A DNA stretch of 64,000 nt from Carettochelys insculpta (lineage: Eukaryota > Chordata > Testudines > Carettochelyidae): positions 79,966,298 through 80,030,297 of the forward strand of contig NC_134138.1 in NCBI RefSeq assembly GCF_033958435.1, in the 5' to 3' direction. Positions within the stretch are counted from its first letter, which is position 1. Every line of letters begins with the position of its first letter. Below the pieces are notes generated by a model. That model saw nothing but the letters and a program-made list of their open reading frames with translations, ran no database searches and was not told the DNA's origin. This document shows, piece by piece, positions 22,009 through 33,172 of this stretch. The position numbers and the translations under genes were made by a program.

Positions 22009-23287
22009 ATGGACCCCCAGCAGCAGCAGCAGCAGGAGCAGCCAGAAGCCCACACGGTCGCTCCTGGAGCAGTGGCTGCCCTCTTCAGTGCCATGGAGGA
22101 GGCCACCCAGCATCTCCTAGAAGATGAGCTGTCCTTGGGGGATGAAGGAGCTGCTCCAGACCACCATGTAGCCCTCCCGGCGTCCCCACACCAGGCACAC
22201 CACTGGCTATGGAGGTACCCCACCAGCACAGAGTGGTGGGAGCAGCTGGTGCTTGAGGAGTGGGATGATGACCGCTGGCTCCAGAATTTCTGGATGAGCC
22301 AGTAGATGTTCCTCGAGCTCTGCCAGTGGGTCACCCCTGCCCTGTGGCACCAGGACACCCCCATGAAGCACGCCCTCACCATTGAGAAATGGGTCGGCAT
22401 TGCTGTCTGGAAGCTGGCCACTCCAGACAGCTACCGATCCGTAGGACAGCAGTTTGGTGTGGGCAAGGCCGCTGTTGGGGCTGTCGTCATGGAGGTAAGG
22501 GGACCCCGGGGGGCCCAGAGGGAGGGGGAGCCCCAGGGGGAACCTGGGGGGAGACCAGGGGGAGCCTGGGGAAGGGCCAGGCACATCCTGCACACCCCTC
22601 ACAGGTGCTCATGTCCTCCACCCGCAGGTGGTCCATGCGCTGAATGCTCTGCTGCTCCACAGGCTCGTGCGGCTCAGGGACCCGGATGCAGCCATCGCGG
22701 GGTTTGCCGGCATGGGGTTCCCCAACTGTTTCAGGGCACTGGATAGGACCCACATCCCCATCCGCGCCCCAGAGCACAGTGGAGGCTGCTTCATGAACAG
22801 AAAGGGCATGATGGACAGCCGGGGCTGCTTCCAGGACATATATGTTGGCTGGCCTGGCAGCACCCACGATGCCCGGGTGTTTAGGAACTCGGGCTTGTGC
22901 CGCCGGCCGGAGGCGGGGACCTACATCCCCCAGCAGGAGATCCCTCTTCTGGGGGACACCACCGTGCTCCTCTGCTTCGTGGCAGATGCGGCCTGCCCCC
23001 TCAAGCCCTGGCTCATGCGCCCCAACACGGGCCACCTCAGCGCCAGCCAGGAGCAGTTCAACACCCACCTGAACCATGCATGCCAGGTGGTCAACAGGCC
23101 TTTCCGCCACCTCAAAGGCTGCTGGAGGTGCTTCCTCACCCGCCTGGACGCAGGGCTCCCCAACATCCCCCAGGTTGTGAACGTGTGCTGCGCACTCCAC
23201 AACCCGGTGGAGAGCAAGGGGAGGCATTTGTGCAGAGCTGGGCTGTGGAGTTTGGCACGGCCTAACCCCAGCCACCCTCCACCCTGA
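22009..23287 (+). pseudogene. HARBI1-like DDE nuclease, copy B
   Basis: ATG at 22009 begins MDPQQQQQQEQPE, a Gln-rich start shared with copy D. Exon 1 carries YPTSTEWWEQLVLEEWDDD, a TAG at 22303-22305 where copy C has Trp, then IAVWKLATPDSYRSVGQQFG (helix-turn-helix). The intron is 22495-22627 (GTAAGG...CCCGCAG). Exon 2 has LDRTHIPIR (first Asp kept, Gly changed to Arg), a deletion of about nine residues after NRKG, VADAACPLKP (second Asp) and QVVNRPFRHLKG, where the catalytic Glu is Asn. It is inactive by the stop, the deletion and the lost Glu. Confidence 0.85.
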
Positions 23288-23479
23288 GCCGCCAAGTCAA
23301 CCACGAGGGGATCCGAGTCCCAGAGGCCCTGCAGGCCCACTTCAACCAGGCTGAAGGGTGAATGTCGGCAGGGCCAGCCTGGTGAGCCACCCACCACCAC
23401 CCCCCACCGTCCACAACACACTACACTGCCCCCACCACTGCACACCGAAGAGCACACAACACACGTTTGTTTTGTTTTA

Positions 23480-23485
23480 AATAAA
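23480..23485 (+). terminator. Polyadenylation signal of the copy B nuclease gene
   Basis: AATAAA about 190 bp after the stop; also present at the equivalent place in copies C and D. Confidence 0.6.
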
Positions 23486-23825
23486 CCGAATATTCTTGAT
23501 ACCAAATGATGAACTTTCTAAACATGAATGAGGATCTATGTACATGGCGGGGGGGACAGCTACTAAAGGGGGGTGGGACAAGCCAACTATTTACAATAAT
23601 GGGGGGGGACTATGTACAAAGAGGAGGCCTGGGTGTCCCAGTCCTTGACCCCCTTCCCCCCTACTGTCCAGCACCCGGCGTTGCGGGGGGTGAGACCCAT
23701 GTCTGGGCCGGAGGCCCCGTGGAGGCTGGGTGGGGGCTGGGAGGACCAGTAGGTATGGCCAGGCTGGCTCCTGAGCCCCGCAATCCTCCTCCTCATCAGG
23801 CTCCAGGGCAGGTGGAGGGGAGCTG

Positions 23826-25174
23826 AGAGGGATGGCGGCCAGAGTGGTGGTGGGGGGGGGGGGTGCCTTCTGCTCGGCGATGCACTCAAATGTCCTCATG
23901 AAGGACCCCCACGCCTCCTGGCCCCAGGCCAAAGCTCTCTCCTGCAAGTGGAGCTGGCGCTCCTCCACTTGCAGGCAGTGCTCTGACACCTCCACCTCAT
24001 GCAGGAGAGTGGCAAGAAGTTGGGGGGTCAGTGGCCGCCTGCAGCTGGCTCCGGCAGTGGAGGGCTCGTCCTGGGACTGGTCCCTGCTCCGTCACCTGGC
24101 TGCCACTGTGCGACGTCCCCGCTGAGCTGTCCGGCACAATGGATGTGGCGCCCATGCTGTCATGGCCCTCAGATGGTACAGCTGCGGAATAGAGCAGGAA
24201 AGAGCGAAGACAGCCGTTAATCTGGGCCCTGACCTGTGGCCCAAGTCCCCCACCCCTCCGCTGCTGGGTCCCCATCCTCTGTTCCTCAGGGTGATGATGG
24301 GTGTGGTGTCCCCCCATGGGTGACCCCCTTCGGGGGTTCTGCTCCTCCCATCCCCAGGGATGGGGCATGGCATTGTCCTGCGGGGGCAGGTGCGGACAGG
24401 CTCTGAGGGATGTGCCAATGCTCTCCTGAGGCCAAGGTATGGCTGGGCCATGGTGGGCCAGGGTCAGCTGGGTGTGTGGAGGGCCCTGGTCATGTCCCTT
24501 GTCCCCGCCCCTTAACCTAGGGTTGAGCACCTGGGGTATATACCTGATGGTCCACTCCCATGGTCAGGGGACACCTGGTGGGCAGATGCCCTGCTGGAGC
24601 TGCAGGAGGGGAGGTCGATCAGGAGCCTCCCATCACTGGAGCCCTCTTCCTCCTCCTCCTCTGCTGTCCCAGGGTGGGCTCCTCTGGGGGCCCATGGGGT
24701 GCAGGGCAGGCCTCCCGGCCGGACTCCACCTCTGGGGCCTGCTGGGATTTGCTGGCTGAGGTATCAAGGGTGGCCGGGGGGAGGTGGTGTACTGGGGGCC
24801 CAGGATCTCCCTGAGCTCCCTGTAAAAGGGACAAGTGGCGGGGGCAGCCCCAGACCGGCTGGCTGTGTCCCAGGCCCAGGCGTAACTCTGCCACAGCTCC
24901 TTGACCTTACTCCTGACATGGTCAGGAGCACAGACAGGGTGACTCCGGGCAGCCAGGCCCTCAGCCAGACAGGCGAACGCATCTGCGTTCTGCTGCTTGC
25001 TCCCCATTACTTGGAGCACCTCCTCCTCACCCCAAAGCCCCAGCAGGTCCCAGATCTCGGCGTCCAACCAGGAGGGGCCCTGTCACCTCTTCCTCCCCTG
25101 GCAGGATGGCTGGGAGCCCTGGGTCCCCTAGGAGGGGTGCCCTGGGGGTGTTTGGGGGGCTGGCTGGCTGCCAT
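23826..25174 (-). pseudogene. Myb/SANT-like Harbinger accessory protein, copy B
   Basis: The likely start is the ATG at 25174 (MAASQPPKHPQG); an upstream ATG at 25282 lies too close to the TTAAAG box (about 25291) to be downstream of a normal start site. After a frameshift near 25080 comes the Myb-like domain: LDAEIWDLLGLWGEEEVLQV, KQQNADAFACLAEGLAARSH, VRSKVKELWQSYAWAW and CPFYRELREILG. An acidic/Pro-rich linker follows. The intron acceptor is CCGCAG just before exon 2 (first base 24181), which encodes a Ser/Thr-rich stretch, a stop or shift near 23997, and the helical EERQLHLQERALAWGQEAWG tail. The protein normally binds the transposon ends and the nuclease. Confidence 0.75.
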
Positions 25175-25734
25175 GGGCACTGAATGAGGTATCAGGGCAT
25201 CTGGAGGGCATACGGGCTGTGCACGTGTCTGTGCTGCTGCCTGCACGCTCTCAGCTTCCTGCCACAGGAAATCAGGGGGCATAGAGCTTTAAGGAGCTGC
25301 TGCACACGGCACCCATAGAGCTCAGGGGCTGGACAAAGCGTCTCTCAACCCCTCAGCTGATGGCCACCATGGAGGAGCCCGCTATTTCAATGTAGCGGGA
25401 TGCGGATCTTTTACACATGATCTACTTCAATGCTGGACGTTGAAGTAGGGTGCTATTCTCATCTTCTGATGGGGATAGCGATTTCAACGTCTCGCCGTCT
25501 TACGTCGATTTGAACTGCGAAATAACTTCCAGCGCGTGTAGACGCACCGGGCGCTATTTCAAAGTTGGGCCAGCTATTTCAAAATAGCCAACTAATGGAG
25601 ACATGGCTTTGCTGTATAGGAAGTCAGATTAAATGTTCACAATGGTCCCTCCTGGCCTAGAAATCTATAATCTATGAATATACAAGCTTGTAATACTACC
25701 TAGGACATTGTCAAAAAGGGGGCTTCTTCCTTCA

Positions 25735-25843
25735 AGGGTGAACAGACATCCCACTATTAGAGGCTTTGTCTTATGTGCACAACTATGCCCACCCACCCAT
25801 GAAAAAATGTCCTGATTTTTCACACACGATATCTGGTCACCCT
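25735..25843. mobile_element. Short MITE, AGGGTGACCAGAT-type ends
   Basis: Begins AGGGTGAACAGACATCCC and ends ATATCTGGTCACCCT, a 108-bp inverted pair of a family common in reptile DNA. No clean TSD was identified. Confidence 0.55.
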
Positions 25844-25964
25844 GCTTCCGTCTATAATATGTCTGCAGCTGAAAGGAATGGGAAGCTGTTAAAATAAAAC
25901 CCTTATTTAATCAAAACAAAAAGCAGTCAAGTAGCACTTTAAAGACTAGCAAAATAGTTTATTA

Positions 25965-26001
25965 GGTGAGCTTTCGTGGGACAGACCCACTTCTTCAGAC
26001 C
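25965..26001 (-). ncRNA. Hammerhead-ribozyme-like motif, family 2, core intact
   Basis: Minus-strand order: GGT (26001-25999), CTGAAGA (25998-25992; position 7 of a hammerhead core may be any base), an extra A (25991), stem II GTGGG/CCCAC (25990-25986 with 25980-25976, all five pairs), GAAA (25975-25972), GCTC, then ACC (25967-25965), which pairs with GGT. Stem I is thus GGT:ACC here, against GCAT:ATGC in family 1. Confidence 0.5.
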
Positions 26002-26128
26002 ATAGCCAGACCAGAACAGACTCAATATTTAAGGCACAGAGAACCAAAAACAGTAAGCAAGGAGGACAAATCAGAAAAAGATAATCAAGGTGAGCAAATC
26101 AGAGAGTGGAGGAGTGGGGGGGGGAAGA

Positions 26129-26338
26129 TCAAGAATTAGATTGAGCCAAGTATGCAGACGAGCCCCTATAGTGACTCAGAAAGTTCCCATCCCGATTTAA
26201 ACCATGTGTTAATGTGCCGAATTTGAATATAAAAGTCAGCTCGTCCACTTCTCTTTCTAAAACGGTGCGATAATTTCTCTTCAGTAACACACATACCTTG
26301 AGGTCATTGACAGAATGCCCCTTATTTAATGTTTGCAT
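26129..26338 (-). pseudogene. PLE endonuclease C-terminal fragment, second family
   Basis: 69 residues: a NKGHSVNDLKVCVLLKRNY segment matching the LPGHTVADLKVAILQQKNF region of the fragment at 1-426, then EREVDELTFIFKFGTLTHGL and the C terminus. The catalytic GIY-YIG strands are missing. Confidence 0.75.
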
Positions 26339-26560
26339 GCAGTGTAGTTATAGCTGTGTCAGTCCCAGGATATTTGAGAGACAAAGTGAGTGAAGCCATA
26401 TTTCTGATTGGATTGATTTCTGTTGCTGAGAGAGACAAGCTCTCAGGCCACCAAGAGCTCTTGAAAGAAAATTGCTCCAAACGGCTTGAAAACTTGTCTC
26501 TCTCGCCAATAGAAGATGGTTAGTCCAATAAAAGATTTAGTTCAACCATTTTGTCTCTTT
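26337..26560. mobile_element. PLE tails (third family) in inverted pair
   Basis: 26337-26460 is a minus-oriented tail (GTGTCAGTCCCAGGATATTT ... GAGAGAGACAAGCTCTC) and about 26480-26560 a plus-oriented partner (TTGTCTCTCTCGCCAATAGA ... GTCCAATAAAAGATTTAG). Together they form an imperfect foldback. Confidence 0.6.
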
Positions 26561-27327
26561 ATTTAATACTTTACTTTAATACTTTCATGTGCTTTAACTG
26601 CTTTTCCTCCTTGTCTGTATTTTTAATAAAAGTTCAGAGGGAATTTTCCTGGTGCAAGCAGGTTGAGGTCTCTGTATGCCAAACCCAAAGTCTTGTTTTA
26701 AATTATTTGATGTTGGAAAGTAACTGGATGATGTTAACATCTTTGACTCTTTGGGCCTATCTATTATTCTACATTAATGCAACAGGTTCTCAGCCTCAGT
26801 GCAGGCCACAAAATGGACCATCCTCCTCTGTATGATGGGCTCTCCTGGCACTCCAGGCCCTAGAAGCCCAGATTCCTCAGCAGAGCTCGAGGTGAGTGGC
26901 TGAGGAGCCAGGCAGGGGAGCTGACAGGACACCAGGCTGGTTTATATCATAAATCCAACCTGCCTGACAGGCAGTTTTCAAACCATGCCTGGTTTCCAGA
27001 GGAATGCTGTGACAATCTCTCAATTTCAAGAAGTCAGAAAATTCCAGTGAAAATCTGTTCTGTCAGAATTTCTCTGACTCAGTCTACTTCCTGCCACACC
27101 TCTGGGCACTGCAGGGTTTCTCCATCCCCAAAGGGCTATATTAAAATGAGTGAAGTATCATTATCCCCATTTTGGAAAACTGAAACCCAGAGAAGTCATG
27201 TGGCTCGCCTATGGTCAAACAATAAAGTGGTAGCAGCTTTCAAAATAGTTCCTAGGGCCTCTGATACTGACTCCTACCTCACACTCAACCCTCCAGACTT
27301 TAGCTGCTGTTATGTATATCTACACAG
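26561..27327. other. No gene recognised
   Basis: Anonymous sequence with short frames only. Confidence 0.3.
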
Positions 27328-27330
27328 TTA

Positions 27331-27775
27331 GGCTGTGTCTACATGGGCACAAATCTTTGAAATAGCCATATTTCAAAGATTACTAATGAGGCACTGAATT
27401 GAATATTCAGCACCTCATTAGCATTAGGATGCTTCCAGCCACGGCGCTTCGAAAACGCTGCTTTTGAAAGTGCGCGGCTCGGCGTGGCTACACAGTGGTC
27501 CTTTCCGAAAGGACCCCTCACCTTTCAAAATCCCCTTATTCCGAACAGTGAGCGGGGTAAGGTGATTTCAAAAGGTGCGGTGTCCTGTTGAAAAGGACCC
27601 CCGTGTAGCCACACCGAGCTGCGCGCTTTCAAAAGCAGCGTTTTTGAAGCACTGTGGCCGGAAGCATCCTAATACTAATGAGGCACTGAATATTCAGTTC
27701 AGCACCTCATTAGTAATCTCCAAAATGGCCATTAGCATGGCCATTTCGAAGATTTTTGCCCATGTAGACACACCC
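27331..27775. mobile_element. Foldback MITE, Harbinger-like, TSD TTA
   Basis: 445-bp inverted repeat from GGCTGTGTCTACATGGGC to GCCCATGTAGACACACCC, with TTA at 27328-27330 and 27776-27778, the canonical Harbinger target. The axis lies near 27548. Each arm includes a smaller palindrome (CTAATGAGGCACTGAA ... TTCAGCACCTCATTAG). Confidence 0.9.
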
Positions 27776-27778
27776 TTA

Positions 27779-29990
27779 GAATTGTTGTGAATGTCTGAAT
27801 ATCATAAACTCCCATCTTGTATGGGTGGGTATGTGTAAAATGGGGTGGAGGCTAGTAAAAAAAAGGCCACAGTTATATTCAGAGATCTCCATCCTGGGCT
27901 AGCAAAAACAATGCACTGCTCTGAGACAAGGTGTTATTGTTTGCCTTGAAGTGCACCCTCCCTTTCAAGTCTTTTCATTCTTAATAAAGTATCTGAGGTC
28001 ATACTATTGTCATTAGAGCTTGGCGAGCGCTCTGCATCTGTCACCGTGGCAGCAAGAGTGTGCCTGGTGCCAGTCCTCATTGTCACGACAGCTGCAGCAG
28101 TGTAAGAAGAAGGGCCTTGCAGGATGCAGGACAATACTGGGAAGGAAAAGGAGGGAATCCTCGACCTTGGGCCAGGGCCTGGTGGCAGACTATTGAACCC
28201 TGTGTGTCTCGACAAGCCACAAGGAGTAAAAATTCTTGGAAGCCGAGAGGTTGCAAGTGCAAACAAAAGATTCTATCATGTAGGAAATAGAACAAAATGC
28301 CGAGCAAATTGTTTTATTTTCAGAGATAAAACAAGCAGAGCCCCTTCCACTAGGGTCAGGAGCACTCTGCATACTTCATAATGAACTGACAGGAGAAAAG
28401 GAGTCATGGATTTGATTGCAGGTAGCAAATTGTTCCGCAAAGAAAGGGCTTTTTAAACCTTAAATTGTAGCTTCTGGGAACGAATTTCTATACAAAAATA
28501 AGAACCATTAAGTCCCTCATAAGAACCTCCACAAATATTTTTTTCTAAATAAAATTCCGATCAGGTAATGTGATTAAGCCACTGCCTTTGAACCTGTAGC
28601 TGAGGTACCAGATAGAAGCAAATGAATCAGTGCTACTTAGCATTGCCAAGTAGATGGCTACCACAGTCCAGGCCGAAATAAAAAGCACCAATTTTCTTAC
28701 ACCCCTTTGACATCATTACTTGGACCGTGTCTACGTGGAGCTTTTTCTCCCACTGTTCCACTAGTACCAGTGCTGGCAGAAACAGAAGCACTAAAATAAG
28801 AGTTACCACATCACCTAGACCTGCTAAAGCTAAAACAACTAGGAAATTGTAAAGAGAAAAACTCACTGTGGACAAGTCTCCCATTTATTTCAGTGGCACA
28901 GGATCAAGCCCCTGTGATCAAACCCATTAGTGTAACACTTGAACTCAGTGGGCTTAGAGAGGGATACATTTGGCCCATATTTTAAATAAAAATCAGTCAG
29001 TAGGGCTTCAGTCCTATCATGAACTAATATGTTTTTAGGCCTGACCCAGCAAATTTACCCATAAGCGTATAGCCCTTACTCTCCAACATTGTAAGGACAA
29101 GGTGTGTTCCAATTTGGGACTGCACCAGCAGGCCATAAATGTGTTGCCATTTGCCTGTATTCCTTGGTGTGGATTTGCCAATTTAATAAATGACCTACAT
29201 TGTAGAGTATTTTCTGTCCTCTTTTCCTTTGTTTGGATCAATGAGTTTTAAGAAAGTGCTCTGTACCGGAAGTTGCTTGCCTATCTCTTTCTTTTCACTT
29301 CAGTACTGTTCACTTTTCAACTGAAGGTAATAATGGGAATAATAATTATTAGTAGTATATCTGCTATGTTGTAGGTTTAGTGCCAAAGAATCCCAAAATG
29401 TGTTTTTAACAATATGCAGTAGGAATCACTTTAACGCACCTTGTGGGTATTCCTTTAGGACAGGAAGCAAAGAAGCATTTCCTGGCCAAGTGAAAATACG
29501 AGTGGAATTTTGGGCAGACAGAATGTTATCCAAAATGGAATGTGGCTATATAACACCAGCATTAGCACCTTACTATTCTGAAAAGTTCTTTGGAATTTTT
29601 AATGACTACAAGGGGCCAGAACCACAAATTTATACCTGATCCAATTGAAAGGCACCTCCAGCAACACATTACCCTTAAACACTATGGTGGTGGAAAACTG
29701 GAGGGGGGGGCCATCTGCTGAACCCCTAAGATCACAGCTGAGATTTGCTTGGAGGTTTCTTAACGAAAAACTGATTCTGCTGACATTATTTAACAAAATC
29801 ATTGACCAAAGGTGATATAACTACAGAGTATTTTTGTCCTTTTTTATGTTATTCTTTTGCCTAACAAAAATAACCCCTAGAAAAAGAGAGGGTTTTTTTT
29901 TCATTGGCTTACGCAGGTTTTGAGGTCACAAAACTCCAAATCACCGTCTCCATTATTAATAGAGAAATCAGAGGCAAGAAGTCAGGTGCT
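27779..29990. other. No gene recognised
   Basis: Anonymous AT-rich sequence. About 28720-28880 may be a short eroded TIR element (GACCGTGTCTACGTGG against CACTGTGGACAAGTCTCC), too weak to list separately. Confidence 0.3.
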
Positions 29991-30234
29991 TTTAGCTACG
30001 TCTACACGTGAAGCCTACTTCAAAGTAGCCTATTTCGATGAATAATGTCTACACGTCCTCCACGGCTGGCAACGTCGATGTTCAACATCGACGTTGCGCA
30101 GCATCACATCGAAATAGGCGCAGCGAGGGAACATCTACACGCCAAAGTAGCACACATCGAAATAGGGGTGCCAGGCACAGCTGCAGACAGGGTCACAGGG
30201 CGGACTAGCACTTCCGGGGCAACAGCTAGCCGCT

Positions 30235-30245
30235 CCCTTAAAGGG
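30235..30245 (+). promoter_or_regulatory. Conserved TTAAAG box upstream of the nuclease gene
   Basis: CCCTTAAAGGG, followed by CCCCTCCCAGACACACTC, is conserved at the same distance from the end in copies B, C, D and the short derivatives. A matching TTAAAG box lies at the Myb-gene end (about 34220). It could be a TATA-like core promoter; this is inferred from position only. Confidence 0.35.
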
Positions 30246-30323
30246 CCCCTCCCAGACACACTCAGCCTGCACAGCAGGCGGTCTGAAGAGCCATAGGCAC
30301 GCAGACCTCAGGCAACGCAGTCA

Positions 30324-31661
30324 TTGACCCCCCAGCAGCAGCAGCAGCAGCAGCCAGAGGTCCACCCAGCCGCCCCTGCAGGAGCAGTGCTCGCCCTGAT
30401 CCATGCCATGTGGGAGGCAGCTGAGCACCTCCTTGCCACACAGGAGGAGGAGCAGCCTGCAGGGGAGGAGGACTCAACCCCCAACCCTGCAGCACCCCGA
30501 CCCCCCCCCCACCTCACATGCCACCGCCTGTGGAGCTACCCCACCAGCACCGACTGGTGGGAGCGGCTGGTGCTTGGGGAGTGGGACGACGACCACTGGC
30601 TCAGGAACTTTAGGATGAGCTGGCAGACATTTATGGAGCTGTGCCAGTGGCTCACCCCCGCACTCAGGCACCAGGACACCGCCATGCGGCGTGCCCTCAC
30701 AGTGCAGAAACGGGTCGGCATCGCTGTCTGGAAGCTGGCCACTCCAGACAGCTACCGATCCATGGGACAGCAGTTTGGCATCAGCAAGGCCACCGTTGGG
30801 GCTGTCCTCATGGAGGTAAGAGGACCCATGGGGGGAGGGGGGGAGGCAGCCCTGGCAGGGCAGGGGGGCACGGGCAGGGGAGGGCCACGCACACCCTTCT
30901 CACCCCTCATTGGTGCTCTCCCATGTGCTTCCCTGCAGGTCGTGCGCGCCATCAACGCCATGCTCCTCCACAGGCTCGTGAGGCTGGGGGACCCAGATGC
31001 CACCATCGCGGGCTTTGCCACCCTGGGCTTCCCCAATTGCTTCGGGGCTCTGGATGGGACTCACATCCCCATCCGCACCCCAGTGCACAGTGGAGGAAGC
31101 TACATAAACCGCAAGGGCTAACACTCAGTGGTCCTCCAGGCCTTGGTGGACAGCCGGGGCCGTTTCCAGGACATTTATGTGGGCTGGCCTGGCAGCACCC
31201 ACGATGCCCGGGTTTTCTGGACCTACATCCCCCAGCGGTAGATCCCTGTGGGGGACACCACCATGCCCCTCTGCGTCGTCGCAGACGCGGCATACCCCCT
31301 CCAGCCCTGGCTCATGCACCCGTACATGGGCCATCTCTCTGCCAGCCAGGAGCGCTTCAACCAGCACCTGAACCATGCGCACCAGGTGGTGGAGCGCTCA
31401 TTTGGCCACCTCAAAGGGCGCTGGAGATGTCTCCTCACCCGCCTGGATGTGGGCCCCACCAACATCCCCCAGATTGTGGGTGCGTGCAGCGCCCTACACA
31501 ATCTGGTGGAGAGCAAGGGGGAGGCCTTCTTTCAGGGCTGGGCTGTGGAGGCCGGCAGGGCCAACTTGCAGCCACCCGCTGCCCCCAGTCGCCAGGTGGA
31601 CCCCGAAGGGACCCGGGTCCGGGAGGCCCTGCGGGCCCACTTCGATGAGGCCACGGGGTGA
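30324..31661 (+). pseudogene. HARBI1-like DDE nuclease, copy C, nearly complete
   Basis: The frame opens at a TTG (30324); the ATG of copy B is ATT here and one extra C shifts it. Exon 1 (to 30815) has the poly-Gln start, WWERLVLGEWDDDHW, MSWQTFMELCQWLTPAL and IAVWKLATPDSYRSMGQQFG. The intron is 30816-30938 (GTAAGA...CCTGCAG); its 123 nt contain no in-frame stop. Exon 2 encodes LDGTHIPIR (Asp at 31053), VADAAYPLQP and QVVERSFGHLKGRWRC, so the DDE triad is complete. Defects: TAA at 31119-31121 (Tyr in copy D), TAG at 31239-31241, and an in-frame deletion of about 12 residues after ARVF. Its role would be cutting transposon ends. Confidence 0.85.
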
Positions 31662-31775
31662 ACACTGGCAGGCCCCCCACTGCACCCCCCCCTTCCTCCA
31701 CAACACTCCCTGCCCCTACGCCCACACCACGGAGCACCCAACAGCACACTCCCCCCCACACACTTTTCCTGGACA

Positions 31776-31781
31776 AATAAA
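31776..31781 (+). terminator. Polyadenylation signal of the copy C nuclease gene
   Basis: AATAAA 115 bp after the stop, at the same relative place as in copies B and D. Confidence 0.6.
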
Positions 31782-32738
31782 AGCACACACTTGTTTGTAA
31801 AATCAAACTGGTTTTCTTTGAACTGTTATTTTAACTAATACTAAACTATATACAAGAACTTCTAACTATAATTGAATATTAAATAAGTATGCATATATTA
31901 ACCAAAAAAACCAGGGATTACAAGGAAGGGGAGAACTATTTCCATGGGGGGGAAGGATCAGACTGGGCAAACAGGGGGGCACAAATAAATAAATCCAAAC
32001 TATATACGGGGGGGGGCATGTCCTGGGCCCCATGCCCCTATAGTCCAGCACTGGGGGTGGGCGGCCGGGAGCCCCGCCTCGGCCGCAGCCCTGTCCGGGG
32101 CTCGCTGGGGGCCAGCGGACCGGCAGATACGTCCGGCGAGTCTCAGCTGGCCCCAGGTCTCCCTCAGCGGAACGGCCCTTGGTGGTAGGTGGCGGGGTGA
32201 CGGCGGACGACGCGGCGACGAGCGGAGCAGTGGGTGGCGCGGCGGGTGGAGCACTCAGGGCGGGCGCAGCGGCGGCCGGCGTGGCATGGGGGGGCCAGGT
32301 AGTCTGCTATGCAGTTGAATGTCTCCATGTAGGCCCCCCATGCCTCTTGGTGCCAGGCCAGCACCTGCTCCTGGAGATGGAGGCGGCGTTGCTCCACCCG
32401 CAGGCGCTGCTCTGCAACCTCCACCTGCCGAAGGTGGAGGGCCAGCAGCTGGGGGTCCGTCGCCATCAGGTGGTGGTTCTGGGTCCGCCGTCTTGCCCGC
32501 TGTGGGGCCAGTCGGTCCTCCGCCGAGGGGCTGGCCTGGAGCGATGGCCCTGGAGGGGATTCCAGGACCACTGAAGCCTCGCAGGCGCTCTCCGGTCCTT
32601 CCAATGGTGCAGCTGCGGAACACGGTGGGGGGGGGGAAGAAGAGTGGAGACAGGCGTTAGTGTGGGCCCCGAGCCATGGCCCTTGTCCCCTCACCCCTGT
32701 GCTGCAGGTTCCCCATCTCCGTCCCCAGGAGATGCTGC

Positions 32739-33172
32739 TGTGATGGGGTTCAAGGGTCCCCCTGCACTGCACCCCGTCCCCCAGTGGGAGTGACTCTCAC
32801 TTCACTCAGCAGGGTCTGACAGGAGAGGTTTCTTAGGCAACAGATGCCCAGTTTCTCCCAGAAGTGACAGTACAGCAGTCAGAGACAGTCCTTCCAACCC
32901 GTCCTGGGGAGAAGACCCCAAGGGGTGCCCCTCTGGGGTGTAGCTTTCCCCCTCCTCAGGCTGGCTGCCTACCAGCTCTCCCTTCCCCTAGCCTCTACCT
33001 GCGGCCCCCAATTCAAAGCCAGCTCGGCTCCTCCCTCCTCTTTGTTCAGGGCAGAGGTGTCACCTGCCAGTTGTAGCCCCAGGATCATCCTTAGCCACTG
33101 GGAGCTATTCAGCTTGTTGCCCATATCTAGCCTGAGACTCGCATTTACACCCCCCCCCCCCCACTCCATCAC

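Larger units (their letters stand above)
21652..25608 (+). mobile_element. Harbinger copy B, two convergent pseudogenes
   Basis: Ends are AGCTACGTCTACACC and GGAGACATGGCT (a decayed TIR pair). It interrupts a CR1 tail, whose sequence continues on both sides. The flanking triplets (ATG, TTG) match at two of three bases. Inside, the HARBI1-like gene reads rightward (22009-23287) and the Myb-like gene reads leftward (25174 to about 23826). Confidence 0.85.
18528..25683 (+). mobile_element. CR1 LINE (plus) broken into pieces by four later insertions
   Basis: Pieces in order: 18528-18958 (TTACAAGTTTGGTTGCTAAA), 19246-19801 (AAGGCATTTGAC = motif A; TTTAACATTTTTATTAATGA = motif B region; a decayed FADD box), about 21141-21651 (GGGGAATCTCAAGTAGGAGT ... 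AATCAAGATTGGATTTTTTT) and 25609-25683 (tail, CACAATGGTCCCTCCTGGCC then ATCTATGAAT). The order follows one CR1 subfamily without gaps, so this is a single insertion later hit by a pogo-like MITE, an unclassified insert, a short Harbinger and Harbinger copy B. No frame remains open. Confidence 0.75.
25910..26338 (-). mobile_element. PLE fragment, second family: endonuclease end plus tail
   Basis: Read on the minus strand, a GIY-YIG C-terminal fragment (26338-26129) is followed by a non-coding tail ending in the TTGCTAGTCTTTAAAGTGCT motif near 25930. The tail family differs from that at 427-590 but has the same order of elements. Confidence 0.75.

Noticed and set aside
30641..31648. A 335-codon plus frame in copy C
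   Set aside because: Alternative frame over the HARBI1-like gene; the other frame carries the DDE motifs and the conserved exon structure.
32800..33170. A CRISPR-like or satellite array near the CTG run
   Set aside because: No spaced direct repeats; the region is a solo LTR plus a simple trinucleotide repeat.
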